Below, one piece after another: positions 42,780 through 56,642 of a stretch of DNA of 64,000 bases (its first letter is position 1; every line of letters begins with the position of its first letter). Below the pieces are notes generated by a model. That model was given only the letters and a program-made list of their open reading frames with translations. It did no database searches and was not told the origin of the DNA. The DNA lies in NCBI GenBank assembly GCA_966211955.1, contig CBIHOF010000010.1, positions 62,001 through 126,000 on the forward strand, read 5' to 3'. The DNA comes from Albitalea sp966211955. GTDB lineage: Bacteria > Pseudomonadota > Gammaproteobacteria > Burkholderiales > Burkholderiaceae_C. The position numbers were made by a program, and so were the translations under genes.

Positions 42780-43582
42780 TCAAGCGCCGAGCACGCGAGC
42801 GGCGTTGATCCGCACCCTCACATCGCGCACGTTCAGCCCGTGCCGCACGCGGTACGTGCGCACGGAGGTGTCGCGCCGCACGGGTTGCAGAAGCAATCCG
42901 CCGTCGTTGCGGCGAACGGCAGCCACCACCGGCGTATGCGCCTTCTCGCCTCTGCGGATCACGACGCCCTGTTCGCCGTTGGCCAGGTTCACCCACGTGC
43001 CCGGCGGGTAGAGGCCCAGCACGCGCAGCAAGGTGGCGCCAATGCTGTCGGGATGGCCGGCCGGCCCGAGGCAGGCATCGCGCGCGGCAAGGGCCGGGGA
43101 TGACGGTGCACGCCCGGCGCGGCGGCTGAGCTTGGCCGTGTAGATGTCGATTCGCCGCAGCAATTCGGCGATGCGCGCACCGGGCTGCGCATCGTCGTCG
43201 ACGCTCTCGCCGATGGTGTGGTGGTCGCGCACGGCGCACAGCCACGTCGGATCGTCCACGCCCACGAGCTTGAGGATGTCGGCGCTGCCTTGCGCGTGGG
43301 TGCGCACGGTGTCCCGCTGTGCGTCCGACAGCGCCGAGGACTGGCGTGCGAGCGAGTCCTGCACCGCGCTCATGCTGATGTTCATGCTGACCGCTGCGCG
43401 GACCGTGGCATCGATCTCGGCCTCGGTCCAACCGAGCCAGCTGGCCGCTTGCTCTGCGGCTATGCCGCAGGCGAGTCCAGGGCGTCGGGAATGGATGTGA
43501 ACGGCTCCAGCTCAGCGGCAGCGGCTACCGTGGGTCCGGCAGGCTCTTCCTCGAGGGCATGGGCACTGGTGCTGGCGTTCAT
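42780..43582 (-). pseudogene. HD-GYP-like protein gene, split by a frameshift
   Basis: The frame at 42780 to about 43470 encodes a degenerate HD-GYP-related C-terminal region: ASWLGWTEAEIDATVRAAVSMNISM, then WLCAVRDHHTIGES, then LLRRIDIYTAKLSRRAGR and a C-terminal PPGTWVNLANGEQGVVIRRG domain. There is no ATG before 43385 in this frame. The likely N-terminus (MNASTSAHALEEEP..., from ATG 43582) is in another frame and stops at 43460 beside the place where the HD frame opens. A one- or two-base change near 43455-43470 would rejoin them. The FNR box at 43635-43648 sits about 53 bases before 43582, supporting a single gene. Mutation or sequencing error cannot be distinguished. Confidence 0.6.
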
Positions 43583-43634
43583 GAGGCGGTCCGTGGCTGT
43601 CGACCGATCCTCCTGTGCGCAAAGACGCCGTCGC

Positions 43635-43648
43635 TTGATCGATGTCAA
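43635..43648. promoter_or_regulatory. FNR/DNR-type box before the HD-type gene
   Basis: TTGATCGATGTCAA fits the FNR-family consensus with one change, 53 bases before the ATG at 43582. No NsrR palindrome is found at the expected distance. It suggests control by low oxygen. Confidence 0.65.
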
Positions 43649-43803
43649 GGCGGTTCGGTCCGCCCCTGGCGGCGCGCCAACTTCGTCACACGGTGCAGGT
43701 TTCTTCGCAACAACTGCGCGCCATTTCGAGCGATGGGGCGAAGAGGGCAGCCACCCTCGATGGAGGCTGAAGTAGCATCCCTGTCCCAACAAGGAGACAG
43801 CAC

Positions 43804-44964
43804 ATGTTCGGTATCGCATCCGAGGCGCGTTGCCCGGCCATCGGGCACTCACTGGGGTACTCCTTCGCACGCCTCGCATGCGCCGCCGCCGCGTGCTTCG
43901 CTCTTGCCGGCACGGCCTGGGCAGACATCAGAATCGGGCAGACGGCCGGCTTCACGGGCACCGTGGCCGCGAGCGTCAAGGAAGCGACGCAAGGCGCCAA
44001 GCTGTATTTCGATGCCGTCAATGCGCACGGCGGCATCAACGGCGAACAACTGCACCTCGTTTCGCTGGACGACAAGTTCGACCCGAAGCTTGCGGTGGCC
44101 AATGCGAAGACCCTGATCGACCAGGGCGTCATCTCGCTCTTCCTGAACCGCGGCACGCCTCACACCCAAGCCATCATGCCGCTGCTCACCGAACACAAGG
44201 TGCCGCTCGTGGGGCCATCCACCGGTGCCATGGTGCTTCACCAACCCGTGCATCCGTGGCTCTTCAACGTGCGCGCCACCTACCAGCGCGAGGCCGAGAG
44301 GGCGGTGGCCCACCTGAGCCTCATCGGCATCGATCGAATCGCCATCGTGCAGGTGGACGACACCTTCGGGGCCGATGCGGTGGTGGGCGCACTCAAGGGC
44401 ATGAAGGGCGTCAACAAGCAGCCGGTGGCGCACGAGAAGTACGACCGCAGCAAGCCGGACTTCGCACCCATCATGCCCAGGATCGTGGATGCCAACCCGC
44501 AGGCGGTGCTGTTCATCGGCTCCGGCACGGCGGTGGTGGAGGGCATGAAGGCGCTGCGTGCGGCGGGCTCCAAGGCGCAGCTCGTCACGCTGTCGAACAA
44601 TGCCTCGGCGGGCTTCGTGAAAGACCTCGGCGAGATGGCGCATGGCGTGGTGGTGAGCCAGGTGTTCCCTTACGAACGATCGATCGCCTCGCCCGTGGTG
44701 AAGGAGGCGATGGAACTGGCCAAGGCCGCCAACCTGGAACTCACGCCCACGATCATCGAGGGCTATGTGTCGGCGAAGGTGCTGGTCGAAGGCCTGCGTC
44801 GCGCCAGCCCGCAACCCACGCGCGACAAGCTGCGCAAGGCGCTGGAGAGCATGTCGCGCTATGACGTGGGCGGGTTGGAGCTCGGCTACAGCGCCACCGA
44901 CCACACGGGGCTCGACTACGCCGACCTCGCGATCATCGGGAACGACGGCAGGTTCAGGCGCTGA
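43804..44964 (+). CDS. Branched-chain amino-acid-type ABC binding protein
   Basis: A 386-residue periplasmic binding protein of the Leu/Ile/Val (Peripla_BP_6) family with a signal peptide ending near LAGTAWA. Typical segments are IRIGQTAGFTGTVAASVKEATQGAKLYFDAVNAHGGING and VPLVGPSTGAMVL. AAGGAGA precedes the ATG. No permease or ATPase genes lie beside it; orphan binding proteins of this type in Burkholderiales often serve as sensors or use distant transporters. Ends 60 bases before a convergent sensor kinase. Confidence 0.9.
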   Translation: MFGIASEARCPAIGHSLGYSFARLACAAAACFALAGTAWADIRIGQTAGFTGTVAASVKEATQGAKLYFDAVNAHGGINGEQLHLVSLDDKFDPKLAVANAKTLIDQGVISLFLNRGTPHTQAIMPLLTEHKVPLVGPSTGAMVLHQPVHPWLFNVRATYQREAERAVAHLSLIGIDRIAIVQVDDTFGADAVVGALKGMKGVNKQPVAHEKYDRSKPDFAPIMPRIVDANPQAVLFIGSGTAVVEGMKALRAAGSKAQLVTLSNNASAGFVKDLGEMAHGVVVSQVFPYERSIASPVVKEAMELAKAANLELTPTIIEGYVSAKVLVEGLRRASPQPTRDKLRKALESMSRYDVGGLELGYSATDHTGLDYADLAIIGNDGRFRR

Positions 44965-45024
44965 AAGGCTGAAGTCCGGACCTGCAGACTTCGTGTGCTC
45001 GGCGCGGGGGCGCTGAGATCACGG

Positions 45025-47361
<2,337 letters not shown>

Positions 47362-47463
47362 CTCGAGACCCCTTTACGCTGAACGCTCCCTGCCGGCGGT
47401 CAAGACCGGTGATGCCCACGACGGTCGGCCGCTCGACGGCCCGTCGCTTCGACGCTGCATGCT

Positions 47464-47484
47464 ACACCCCGGGAAACCGGGTGT
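47464..47484. terminator. Hairpin after the QseC-like kinase gene
   Basis: Stem ACACCC/GGGTGT closed further by CGG/CCG around GAAA. It lies 23 bases after the end of the SHP-DHC-kinase operon. No T-run follows on the minus strand. Confidence 0.45.
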
Positions 47485-47506
47485 CAGGCGGTCGCCGGCC
47501 GTGCGC

Positions 47507-48862
47507 TCACGCGTTGCTCGCGACGGGAAAATCGACCTCGACCGCCAGTCCGCCGAGCGACGTCGATCGGGCGACGCGCACGACCGCCCGGTGCACGGTT
47601 GCGATCCGACGCGTGATGGACCAGCCCAGGCCGCTGCCGTCCTGGCCGCTGCCGACGACCCGGAAGAACCGCTCGCCGACGCGCGCCATGTCGGCCGGCG
47701 ACATGCCTGGGCCGCTGTCATCGATGCACAGCTGGATGACGTCCTGTGCGCTCGAGACGATGACCTTCACGGTGGCGCCCAACGGGCTGTACCGGATGGC
47801 GTTGTCCACGAGGTTGCGAATCATCACAGACAGCAGCGTCGCGTCCCCTTGCACCGTGTACGGACGGGGAGCCTTGACCTCGATGTACTGCTGTTTGGCG
47901 AGCGCAATGGGTGCCACCTCGGCGACGACCTGCCGGGCCAGGGCGGCCAGGTCGACCGCGACCAGCGCATGCTCTGCGTCCGATTCGAGCCGGGACAAGG
48001 TCAGCAGTTGTTCGACGAGGCGCGTGGCCCGGTCGCATCCTTGCAGCGTCGCCTGCAGCGCGTGCAAGCGTTCGGCTTCTTGCGAGGCGCCGAGCGCCAC
48101 CTGCGCCTGCGCACGGATGGCGGCGATGGGGGTGCGCAACTCATGCGCCGCGTCGGCGGTGAAGCGGCGCTCCGATTCGAGCAACTCGGCGATCCGCTCG
48201 AACAGCGCGTTCAAGGCGTCGAGCATCGGCGTCATCTCCGACGGCGCATCGTTCACGATGATCGGCTGCAGGGCTTGCGGGCTTCGCTGCGCGAGCACCT
48301 GTCCGACGTGCCGCAGCGGTGCCATGCCCCGCCGCACGGCCCACCACGCAGCCAGGGCCAGAAGGGGCAGTGCCAACAGCATCGGACCCAACGAGCTTCG
48401 CAGCACCGCCCACAGGATCGAATCGCGCGACTCGACCTGCTCGCCCACGAAGACCTGGACGTCTCCTTCGTGCCCGTAGGTCGCGAAGACGCGCCACGCC
48501 GTCCCGCCGATCGCGATGGTCTTGAAGCCGTTGGGCGCGCGCCCCGAGAACTCCATCATCGGCTCGGTCGGTGCATTGGACGATCGCAAGGCGAGGGCGC
48601 CTTCATGGAAGACCTGGAACGCCACCTTCGGCGCGTACTGGTGCAGCGTCGGGGCGTCGACGCCGTCATCGTCCTCATCGATCTCATGGGTCTGTTGCAC
48701 CACGAGCAGCGCGGCCGCCTGTGCGAGGTGGCTGTCCAGAAGCTCGTCGAGCTCGTGGTGCACGTCGATCCACGTCAAGGTGGCGGTCACGAGCCAGACC
48801 GTGGCGACGAGCCCGAGCACCAGCAACAAGAGCCGGCCTTGCAGCGAGGAGGGCGCTTTCAT
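47507..48862 (-). CDS. QseC/PmrB-type sensor histidine kinase
   Basis: A 451-residue two-component kinase with two membrane helices (about 9-27 and 168-192) around a periplasmic sensor domain, a short linker, HisKA with the phosphorylated His in FTADAAHELRTPIAAIR, and the ATPase domain (NLVDNAIRYSPLG; DDSGPGM; GSGLGWSI). Usual length for the family. It overlaps the response regulator gene (ATGA) and ends a five-gene operon that begins with the SHP haem protein, so it likely controls that electron-transfer set. Confidence 0.94.
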   Translation of the reverse strand: MKAPSSLQGRLLLLVLGLVATVWLVTATLTWIDVHHELDELLDSHLAQAAALLVVQQTHEIDEDDDGVDAPTLHQYAPKVAFQVFHEGALALRSSNAPTEPMMEFSGRAPNGFKTIAIGGTAWRVFATYGHEGDVQVFVGEQVESRDSILWAVLRSSLGPMLLALPLLALAAWWAVRRGMAPLRHVGQVLAQRSPQALQPIIVNDAPSEMTPMLDALNALFERIAELLESERRFTADAAHELRTPIAAIRAQAQVALGASQEAERLHALQATLQGCDRATRLVEQLLTLSRLESDAEHALVAVDLAALARQVVAEVAPIALAKQQYIEVKAPRPYTVQGDATLLSVMIRNLVDNAIRYSPLGATVKVIVSSAQDVIQLCIDDSGPGMSPADMARVGERFFRVVGSGQDGSGLGWSITRRIATVHRAVVRVARSTSLGGLAVEVDFPVASNA

Positions 48863-49545
48863 TCGGGCTTCGAGGGGTCGTTCGCCGCCTCGGTGGGCAC
48901 CATGTAGCCGACGCCGCGCACGGTGCGGATGAGGGCGTTGCCGAGCTTGCGCCTCAGGTAGTGGATGTGTACCTCGATCGCATTGCTTTCCACTTCCTGG
49001 CCCCAGCTGTAGAGATGCTGTTCGAGCTGGTCACGCGACAGGACGCGTCCGGCGTTCAGCATCAGCGAATGCAGCAGGTCGAACTCGCGCGCCGTCAAGG
49101 TCACCGGGGCCCCGGCCTGCGTCACGGAGCGGCCGGCCGGATCGAGCACGACGTCTTGCGCGACCAGGCGCTCCTGCGGCAGGCCGTGCGCCCGGCGCAC
49201 GAGCGCACGCAGCCGGGCAGCCAGCTCGTTGAGATCGACCGGCTTGACGATGTAGTCATCGGCACCGACATCAAGGCCGCGGATGCGGTCCGGGACGGCA
49301 TCGCGCGCGGTCAGCACCAGCACCGGCAGGGTGAGGCCTGCCTTGCGAATCGAGGCGAGGACGTCCATGCCGTCCTTGAGCGGCAGCCCGAGGTCCAGCA
49401 CTGCGGCGGAGTACGTCTGCGCGCGCAGTTCGCGCTCGGCGGCATCGCCATTTCGCACCCAGTCGACCAGGAATCCGAGCTGGCGCAAGCCTGCGCGCAG
49501 GCCATCGCCCAGCAGTGGATCGTCTTCAGCGAGGAGGATGCGCAT
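48859..49545 (-). CDS. OmpR-family response regulator (QseB/PmrA-type)
   Basis: A 228-residue DNA-binding regulator. The receiver domain has Asp residues in AEDDPLL and the phosphorylated Asp in AAVLDLGLPLKDG, with Lys in DYIVKPVDL. The winged-helix domain follows (LTAREFDLLHSLMLNAGRVLSRDQLEQHLY; VHIHYLRRKL). Partner of the kinase downstream. A CTTAG direct repeat before the first gene of the operon is the expected binding site for this class, implying autoregulation. Confidence 0.95.
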   Translation of the reverse strand: MRILLAEDDPLLGDGLRAGLRQLGFLVDWVRNGDAAERELRAQTYSAAVLDLGLPLKDGMDVLASIRKAGLTLPVLVLTARDAVPDRIRGLDVGADDYIVKPVDLNELAARLRALVRRAHGLPQERLVAQDVVLDPAGRSVTQAGAPVTLTAREFDLLHSLMLNAGRVLSRDQLEQHLYSWGQEVESNAIEVHIHYLRRKLGNALIRTVRGVGYMVPTEAANDPSKPE

Positions 49546-49577
49546 GGCGAGGCTTGTGCAAGCGGGATGGTCGGGCG

Positions 49578-50315
49578 TCAGTCGTCGTCGCGGTCATGCT
49601 TCTTGACGGAGGCTGCGTTGTCGCTGGCGGCAGCCGCGGGCGGGCCGTCGTTCCACTGCATCCACCAGAACCCCAGCACGGCCACGAGGACCAGCACGGC
49701 CACGGCGCGCCAGGCGCTTTTGACCTCATCCTCCGGCCGGGCCCGCTTGCGGCCGCTCACCATCGCGCCGATCAGGTTGTCGTGGTGCAGCCAGGAGGCC
49801 AGCAGCACACCCGTGACGTGCACGCCGACGATGGCCAGCATCACGTTGGCTGCGCCCTCGTGCAGTTCCTCGAGCCAGCCGCCGCCCACATCGTTGTAGG
49901 TGGCCCAGCCGGCGGCCGCGACCACCACCGTCAGGCCGAGCAGCGCGACGATGGCGAGCGCGCCGGCGGGGTTGTGGCCTGCCTCCTGCCCGGCGTGCCC
50001 TTGCACGAGCCCGCGCAGATAGCGCACCACCGCGGCGGGTCCGCGCACGAAGCTCGCGAAACGCGCGTGCCGCGTGCCCACGAAGCCCCACACCAGGCGA
50101 AACGCCACCAGGCCCGCCATCGTGTAGCCGAACGTCACGTGTGCCAGGCGCCAGCGTTCGCTCTCGGCCGTGAGGTAGGCACCGGCGAAGCTCAAGACCA
50201 TCAGCCAGTGGAAGACGCGCACCGGCGCGTCCCAGACCAGCACTTTGCGCAATGGCGTCGTGCCTGCAGCGTCGGCGGCCGGCGAATCAGCGCGGGATGC
50301 GGACGGTGTGTTCAT
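49578..50315 (-). CDS. Cytochrome b561-type membrane protein
   Basis: A 245-residue di-haem b-type cytochrome with four core helices and conserved histidines (VFHWLMVLSF, HVTFGYTMAGLVAFR, LHEGAANVMLAIVGVHVTGV) plus an extra C-terminal helix. The last residues are His/Asp/Lys-rich (KKHDRDDD). It probably passes electrons from quinol to the DHC and SHP cytochromes encoded just upstream. Its start overlaps the DHC gene by 29 bases, with AAGGAG in the overlap. Confidence 0.92.
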   Translation of the reverse strand: MNTPSASRADSPAADAAGTTPLRKVLVWDAPVRVFHWLMVLSFAGAYLTAESERWRLAHVTFGYTMAGLVAFRLVWGFVGTRHARFASFVRGPAAVVRYLRGLVQGHAGQEAGHNPAGALAIVALLGLTVVVAAAGWATYNDVGGGWLEELHEGAANVMLAIVGVHVTGVLLASWLHHDNLIGAMVSGRKRARPEDEVKSAWRAVAVLVLVAVLGFWWMQWNDGPPAAAASDNAASVKKHDRDDD

Positions 50316-50769
50316 TGAAATCTCCTTGGTCGGCCTGCGTGTGGCAGGCGGTGCAGTTGGAAGCGCTCTTCACGGCGGGCTGCTTCCACGCCGCGCCAGG
50401 CACTTCGTCGTGCTTGCGAATGAACCATGCGGACAGCGTGATCCGATCCTGGGGCGGTGCTTCACGCATGCGCCTGCCGGTGCCGGCGTTGGCGCCGAGC
50501 CAGGCCGAGAGTTCGCCCAGGGTGGTCGCGTCGAGGGATGCGTCGGTGCCGTAGTGGTTCGGCAGGTTGCCCAGCTGCCGGCGCCACGAGTCTGCAGGCA
50601 GCATGCCCGGGGGATAAGCCACATGGCAGGCGCCGCACTCCTGCTTGTACTTGGGGAAGAGGGCAACGGCCGGTCCGCGCCGGTCGTCATCGGCGAATGC
50701 CGCATGGCTCGCCACGAACGAGAGAACGACGACCCACAGCGTTTGGTGGAATGAGCGCCGGCCGTTCAT
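50287..50769 (-). CDS. Dihaem cytochrome c, DHC type
   Basis: A 160-residue exported protein with haem motifs CGACH (in KQECGACHVAYPPGML, near the N-terminus) and CTACH (near the C-terminus). This is the diheme cytochrome c (DHC) that acts with SHP in Rhodobacter sphaeroides and many betaproteobacteria. Overlaps the shp gene by 4 bases. Confidence 0.9.
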   Translation of the reverse strand: MNGRRSFHQTLWVVVLSFVASHAAFADDDRRGPAVALFPKYKQECGACHVAYPPGMLPADSWRRQLGNLPNHYGTDASLDATTLGELSAWLGANAGTGRRMREAPPQDRITLSAWFIRKHDEVPGAAWKQPAVKSASNCTACHTQADQGDFNEHTVRIPR

Positions 50770-51167
50770 GGCAGCGTCCTCAGCCAGGCGATCACGTCGG
50801 CCTTCTCGGCGGCCGTGCACTCGCGGCCCATGACGTCGTTGCAATTGCGGCGAAACCATTTTTCAGTCTTCGCGGCATCGGTGAATCGCTGCGGGTTGTG
50901 CGCGGGCGCCAAGGCGGCGATGGCCTTGCCCGTGGAGGCGTGCTTGCCCGCCTGCGTCGGCACGGCGCCGTGGCATGACGAGCAACTCCATTCACGGCCG
51001 TGGCGGCTCGTGAACAGCTGCTGGCCTCGATCGGGGGCCGCGGTGGTGGCCGACAGCGCGGTGTAGGCCGTCTGCAGATCCGCAGGCGTCGCGGCCTGCG
51101 CCGCGTTGAAAGCCGCGGCGGCGAACAGCGCGGCGCCGGTACATCGAATAAAGCGGGAATGGACCAT
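50766..51167 (-). CDS. SHP-like oxygen-binding cytochrome c (DUF1924)
   Basis: A 133-residue exported monohaem cytochrome: signal peptide to about residue 25, haem motif CSSCH in REWSCSSCHGAVPTQAG, then the family segment FRRNCNDVMGRECTAAEKADVIAWL. In SHP proteins (sphaeroides haem protein) an Asn is the sixth ligand and is released on reduction so that O2 or NO can bind; an Asn of the RRNCND segment is the candidate here. First gene of shp-dhc-cytb-RR-HK. Confidence 0.9.
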   Translation of the reverse strand: MVHSRFIRCTGAALFAAAAFNAAQAATPADLQTAYTALSATTAAPDRGQQLFTSRHGREWSCSSCHGAVPTQAGKHASTGKAIAALAPAHNPQRFTDAAKTEKWFRRNCNDVMGRECTAAEKADVIAWLRTLP

Positions 51168-51204
51168 GACTGCTTCTCCTGTGTCCGCTATGGTCCTGTC
51201 ATAG

Positions 51205-51220
51205 CCTTAGCGCATTCTTA
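51205..51220. promoter_or_regulatory. CTTAG direct repeat, shp promoter
   Basis: CTTAGCGCATTCTTAG contains two CTTAG units 11 bp apart (N6 spacer), the layout bound by OmpR-family regulators of the PmrA/QseB class (CTTAA-N6-CTTAA type). It lies about 38 bases upstream of the first gene of the operon, which itself encodes such a regulator. Confidence 0.6.
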
Positions 51221-51279
51221 GCGGGCCGAAGGCCCAGGAAGAGTGTGCTGCGGGGGCGGCATCCGCGGCTTGCCCTGGG

Positions 51280-53575
<2,296 letters not shown>

Positions 53576-53579
<4 letters not shown>

Positions 53580-54181
53580 CGCAGCCTCCTGAGTGCGCCG
53601 TTCTCCACCACTTCGCGGGAGACCTCCAGCATCTTCGTGGGCACCAGCAGCGAGGTGGCGCGTGCCTGGTCGAGGTTGATGCTCATCTCGACGTGCTGCC
53701 CCACCTGGAAGCGTATGACGCCACCTTCATCCAGGAACTCCGGGGCGTCGCCAACCGTGAGCACGGGCCGGCCCTTGAATGCCTGGATGGCCGCCCGGCG
53801 ACTGGTCGCGTTGTCATACCCGACGAAGACGATGTGGCAGTTCGGCAGCTGATCGGTCGTGGCGGCACGGAATATCTCGAACCCACGTCCCTGTTCCACG
53901 CGGCCTCGCAAGGTCTTCTCGAGCGCCTCATCGACAAAGCGTTCGCTGCCGAGAACGCAGATGTGCCACGGCGCACTGTCGTTGGCAAAGGCCTGCGCCG
54001 GCCACGTCACGTAGCGCGCAAAGTTGCGCAGGAACGCGGCTTCGACCTGGTTCGGGTTCGAAGTCACCAGGGTCTGTGCCGCGGCCAGGCAGGGCAGGTG
54101 CAGTAGGGCGGTGAGGCACGCGGCCCTGCACCGCGCGGTCGCGCTCGTTCGCGGCGCGAGTGTCCGGGCCGATCGCGTCAC
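53576..54181 (-). CDS. YfiR family periplasmic protein (DUF4154)
   Basis: A 201-residue exported protein of the YfiR/HmsC family. After the signal peptide (LTALLHLPCLAAAQ) it reads VEAAFLRNFARYVTWPAQAF, a typical DUF4154 core, with HICVLGSERF, LPNCHIVFVG and LTVGDAPEFLDEGGVIRF. YfiR restrains a partner membrane signalling protein. The GTG at 54181 overlaps the TonB-receptor stop and the stop overlaps the hybrid kinase start, so the kinase is the likely partner. Confidence 0.9.
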
Positions 54182-56529
54182 AGGCTGGCCCTGACTGTGA
54201 GCATGACCTCACGCGGGCGCGCTCGCGAGCTTTGGGAGGGGCGGTAGTGCTCGTCAGTGAGGTTCTTGCCCATCAGTTCCACGCTCATGAGCCGCCCACC
54301 GGCCGTCCACGAATACCCGACGAGTGCATCGACGAGCGTGTAGGTCTGGTGGGCGGACTGCGGCCCGTCTGGCAGGAGGGCCTGGTCGCGAACCATGTTG
54401 AAGCCGCCGCCCACGTAGGCGCCGCGGCCGGGCGTGAAGCTGTAGCGCGTCCACAGGTTGGCCACGTGCGGTGCGCTCATCTGCAAGGGGGCGTTGTGAA
54501 GCAGGTTCACCAGCTTGTAGTTGGCGCGCCCGGCAGCATCGAGCGTGGCCGGGTCTTGCGCGAGCACGGCGGCGTCGTTGCCGCTGAATTCGGTGATCCG
54601 GGCTGACATGTAGCCATACGACGCATAGACCTGCCAGCTGTCGCTCGGCGTGAAGGTCGCATCCAACTCGACGCCACGAGAACGCTGTTCGCCGCTTTGG
54701 ACGTTGTAGAACTTCTGCACCCCCGAGTTCGGGTCCAGGTAGGTCAGGTCACTGACGATGTTCTTGTTTCGGATGTCGAAGAAGGTCAGGGTGCCCGAAA
54801 CACGGCGGTCGAGATCCGCCTTGATGCCGATGTCGAAGCCCTTGCCTTGGGTGGGCTTGGCCGACGATGTGGTCCCGTCCGGGTTGTTGAGGATCTGCGA
54901 GCCTGGAACGAAGGACTTGGCATACGAGCCGAACAGCGACAGGCTCGACGTGAGCTTGTACAGGGCGCCGTATTGCGGCGTGACCGCACTGGCCGCGATG
55001 GCCGCTTGCGACAGGCCGCTCAGGTTGTCGGTGAGCTGGCTGGTCGTCGAGGTCTTGCGCCAGCCCGCGAGCACGAGCAGCCGGTCGTCGAAGAATCCGA
55101 AAGTGGATCCGCCGTAGATGGAGCGGTCCGTGAACCGGGTGGACTGATCCACCACGCTCGCCGTGAGCCCTGAGAGGGGAATCGTGACGGTGCGATTCCA
55201 GGTGGCGGGGTTGCCCAGGTCCCACAGCGGCAAGGGCGACGCGCTCGGGATGCTGCCAAGCGCCGGGTCGTTGGGCGCCTGGGCCGCCTCATTGTCGAAC
55301 TGGCGATGGACGTGCTGGGCGCCGACGAGCAGCCGCAGGCTCGCGCCCTTGAAGGCGTACTTGCCGACGGCTTGCACTTCGTAGGTGTCGTCCAGGTTCG
55401 TGTAGGTGGTACGCCTCACCCGACGACCTTGCAGAAGCGTCGTGTTGTTCGCCATGCCGAGATTGCCGGAGAACAGCGCATTGACCTCGTACCTGAGGTG
55501 CGAATAGCTCGCGCGCAGGTTCCAGTGCTCGTCGGCCTTCAGGTCGAGCCAGGTGCTCAGGTTGTCGGTGTCGCTGCGCCGAAAGTCGGAGAACGACATG
55601 CTGTTCCAGTTGTCCGGGAGGTTTGGCACGTCGACGCCGGCGAGGTTCGGATCGGACGCCGTGGGCACCACGCCGGCCTGCCGGTTGTAGCCCGGCTTCT
55701 GCATGAGCTGCGGCGTTTCGACCTTGTGGAAGTTCTCGTACTTCAGCGCGACGCTGACACGTTCGCTGGGTTGCCACAAGAGCGATGGCGAGACGTTCCG
55801 GGAATGCGCATCGTAGGGTTCCCAGTAGTGCATGTCCTGGTCGTACGAGGCCGCGACCCGGTAGAAGAGGGTGCGTGACAGCGGCCCGGTCACGTCGGCG
55901 CCGACACGGTACTGGCCATAGGAGCCGTAGGTGGCATCGGCACTGCCGGCGAACTGCGGCTGCGGGCTCTTGGTGACGATGTTGACGATGCCGCCGGGCG
56001 CGACCTGGCCGTACAGGAACGAGGCAGGTCCCTTCACGACCTCCACGCGCGAGATGTTGGTGAAATCGAAAATCGACGGACCATGGAAGCCGTCGCGCAG
56101 GATCTGCACGTTGCCTGGCGTCGAGCTGGCGGCGAAGCCGCGGATGGCCAGGTTGGCGTTGCCCTCGTTGAAGTCGTTGCTGCGGTAGGTGACCCCCGGC
56201 GAGTACCGCGCCACGTCGAAGATGTTCTGCGGTTTCTGGTCCTTGATGAAGGACTGCGTGAAGGCCTGGATGGCAAACGGAAGCTCCCGGATCGGCACGT
56301 CGAAACGCGAGCCCGACACGGCGTTGGACGCCCGATACCCACGGTCCAGTTCGGTCGAGACGTCGAAGGGTGACACGCGCACGTTGACCAGGTCGGACAG
56401 GTCCATGTCGGCCACGTCTCCTGCCGGGCCCGCCGAGGCGGCTGCGGCCGCCTGGCGCATCAAACCCAGGGCCACCAGGATGGTGACCGCTGCATGTCGC
56501 CTCAGCCTCAGCATGCCCGTAGACATCAA
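54178..56529 (-). CDS. TonB-dependent siderophore-type receptor
   Basis: A 783-residue outer-membrane receptor. Signal peptide, then a plug domain (ELPFAIQAFTQSFIKDQKPQNIFDV; VEVVKGPASFLYGQVAPGGIVNIVTK) and a 22-strand barrel ending in the typical C-terminal strand (REVMLTVRASL, ending in Leu). A TonB box is not clear. It imports a metal chelate, most probably a ferric siderophore. Operon with a YfiR protein and a hybrid kinase suggests that ligand binding is coupled to signalling. A lanthanide chelate is possible in view of the pqq cluster but unsupported. Confidence 0.92.
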   Translation of the reverse strand: MMSTGMLRLRRHAAVTILVALGLMRQAAAAASAGPAGDVADMDLSDLVNVRVSPFDVSTELDRGYRASNAVSGSRFDVPIRELPFAIQAFTQSFIKDQKPQNIFDVARYSPGVTYRSNDFNEGNANLAIRGFAASSTPGNVQILRDGFHGPSIFDFTNISRVEVVKGPASFLYGQVAPGGIVNIVTKSPQPQFAGSADATYGSYGQYRVGADVTGPLSRTLFYRVAASYDQDMHYWEPYDAHSRNVSPSLLWQPSERVSVALKYENFHKVETPQLMQKPGYNRQAGVVPTASDPNLAGVDVPNLPDNWNSMSFSDFRRSDTDNLSTWLDLKADEHWNLRASYSHLRYEVNALFSGNLGMANNTTLLQGRRVRRTTYTNLDDTYEVQAVGKYAFKGASLRLLVGAQHVHRQFDNEAAQAPNDPALGSIPSASPLPLWDLGNPATWNRTVTIPLSGLTASVVDQSTRFTDRSIYGGSTFGFFDDRLLVLAGWRKTSTTSQLTDNLSGLSQAAIAASAVTPQYGALYKLTSSLSLFGSYAKSFVPGSQILNNPDGTTSSAKPTQGKGFDIGIKADLDRRVSGTLTFFDIRNKNIVSDLTYLDPNSGVQKFYNVQSGEQRSRGVELDATFTPSDSWQVYASYGYMSARITEFSGNDAAVLAQDPATLDAAGRANYKLVNLLHNAPLQMSAPHVANLWTRYSFTPGRGAYVGGGFNMVRDQALLPDGPQSAHQTYTLVDALVGYSWTAGGRLMSVELMGKNLTDEHYRPSQSSRARPREVMLTVRASL

Positions 56530-56642
56530 CGCTCCCGCTTAACGCTACGGGCGCATCTTGGCTGTCTCGTTTCGGTCGCGCAATGGCGATTTCCAGAAAA
56601 TCGTGTCGCAGGTTGCGATTGCGCAAAGCGAGGCGCGCGCCC

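Noticed and set aside
43218..43775. Plus-strand 185-codon frame over the HD-type gene start
   Set aside because: Overlaps the FNR box and the opposite-strand gene; no family signal.
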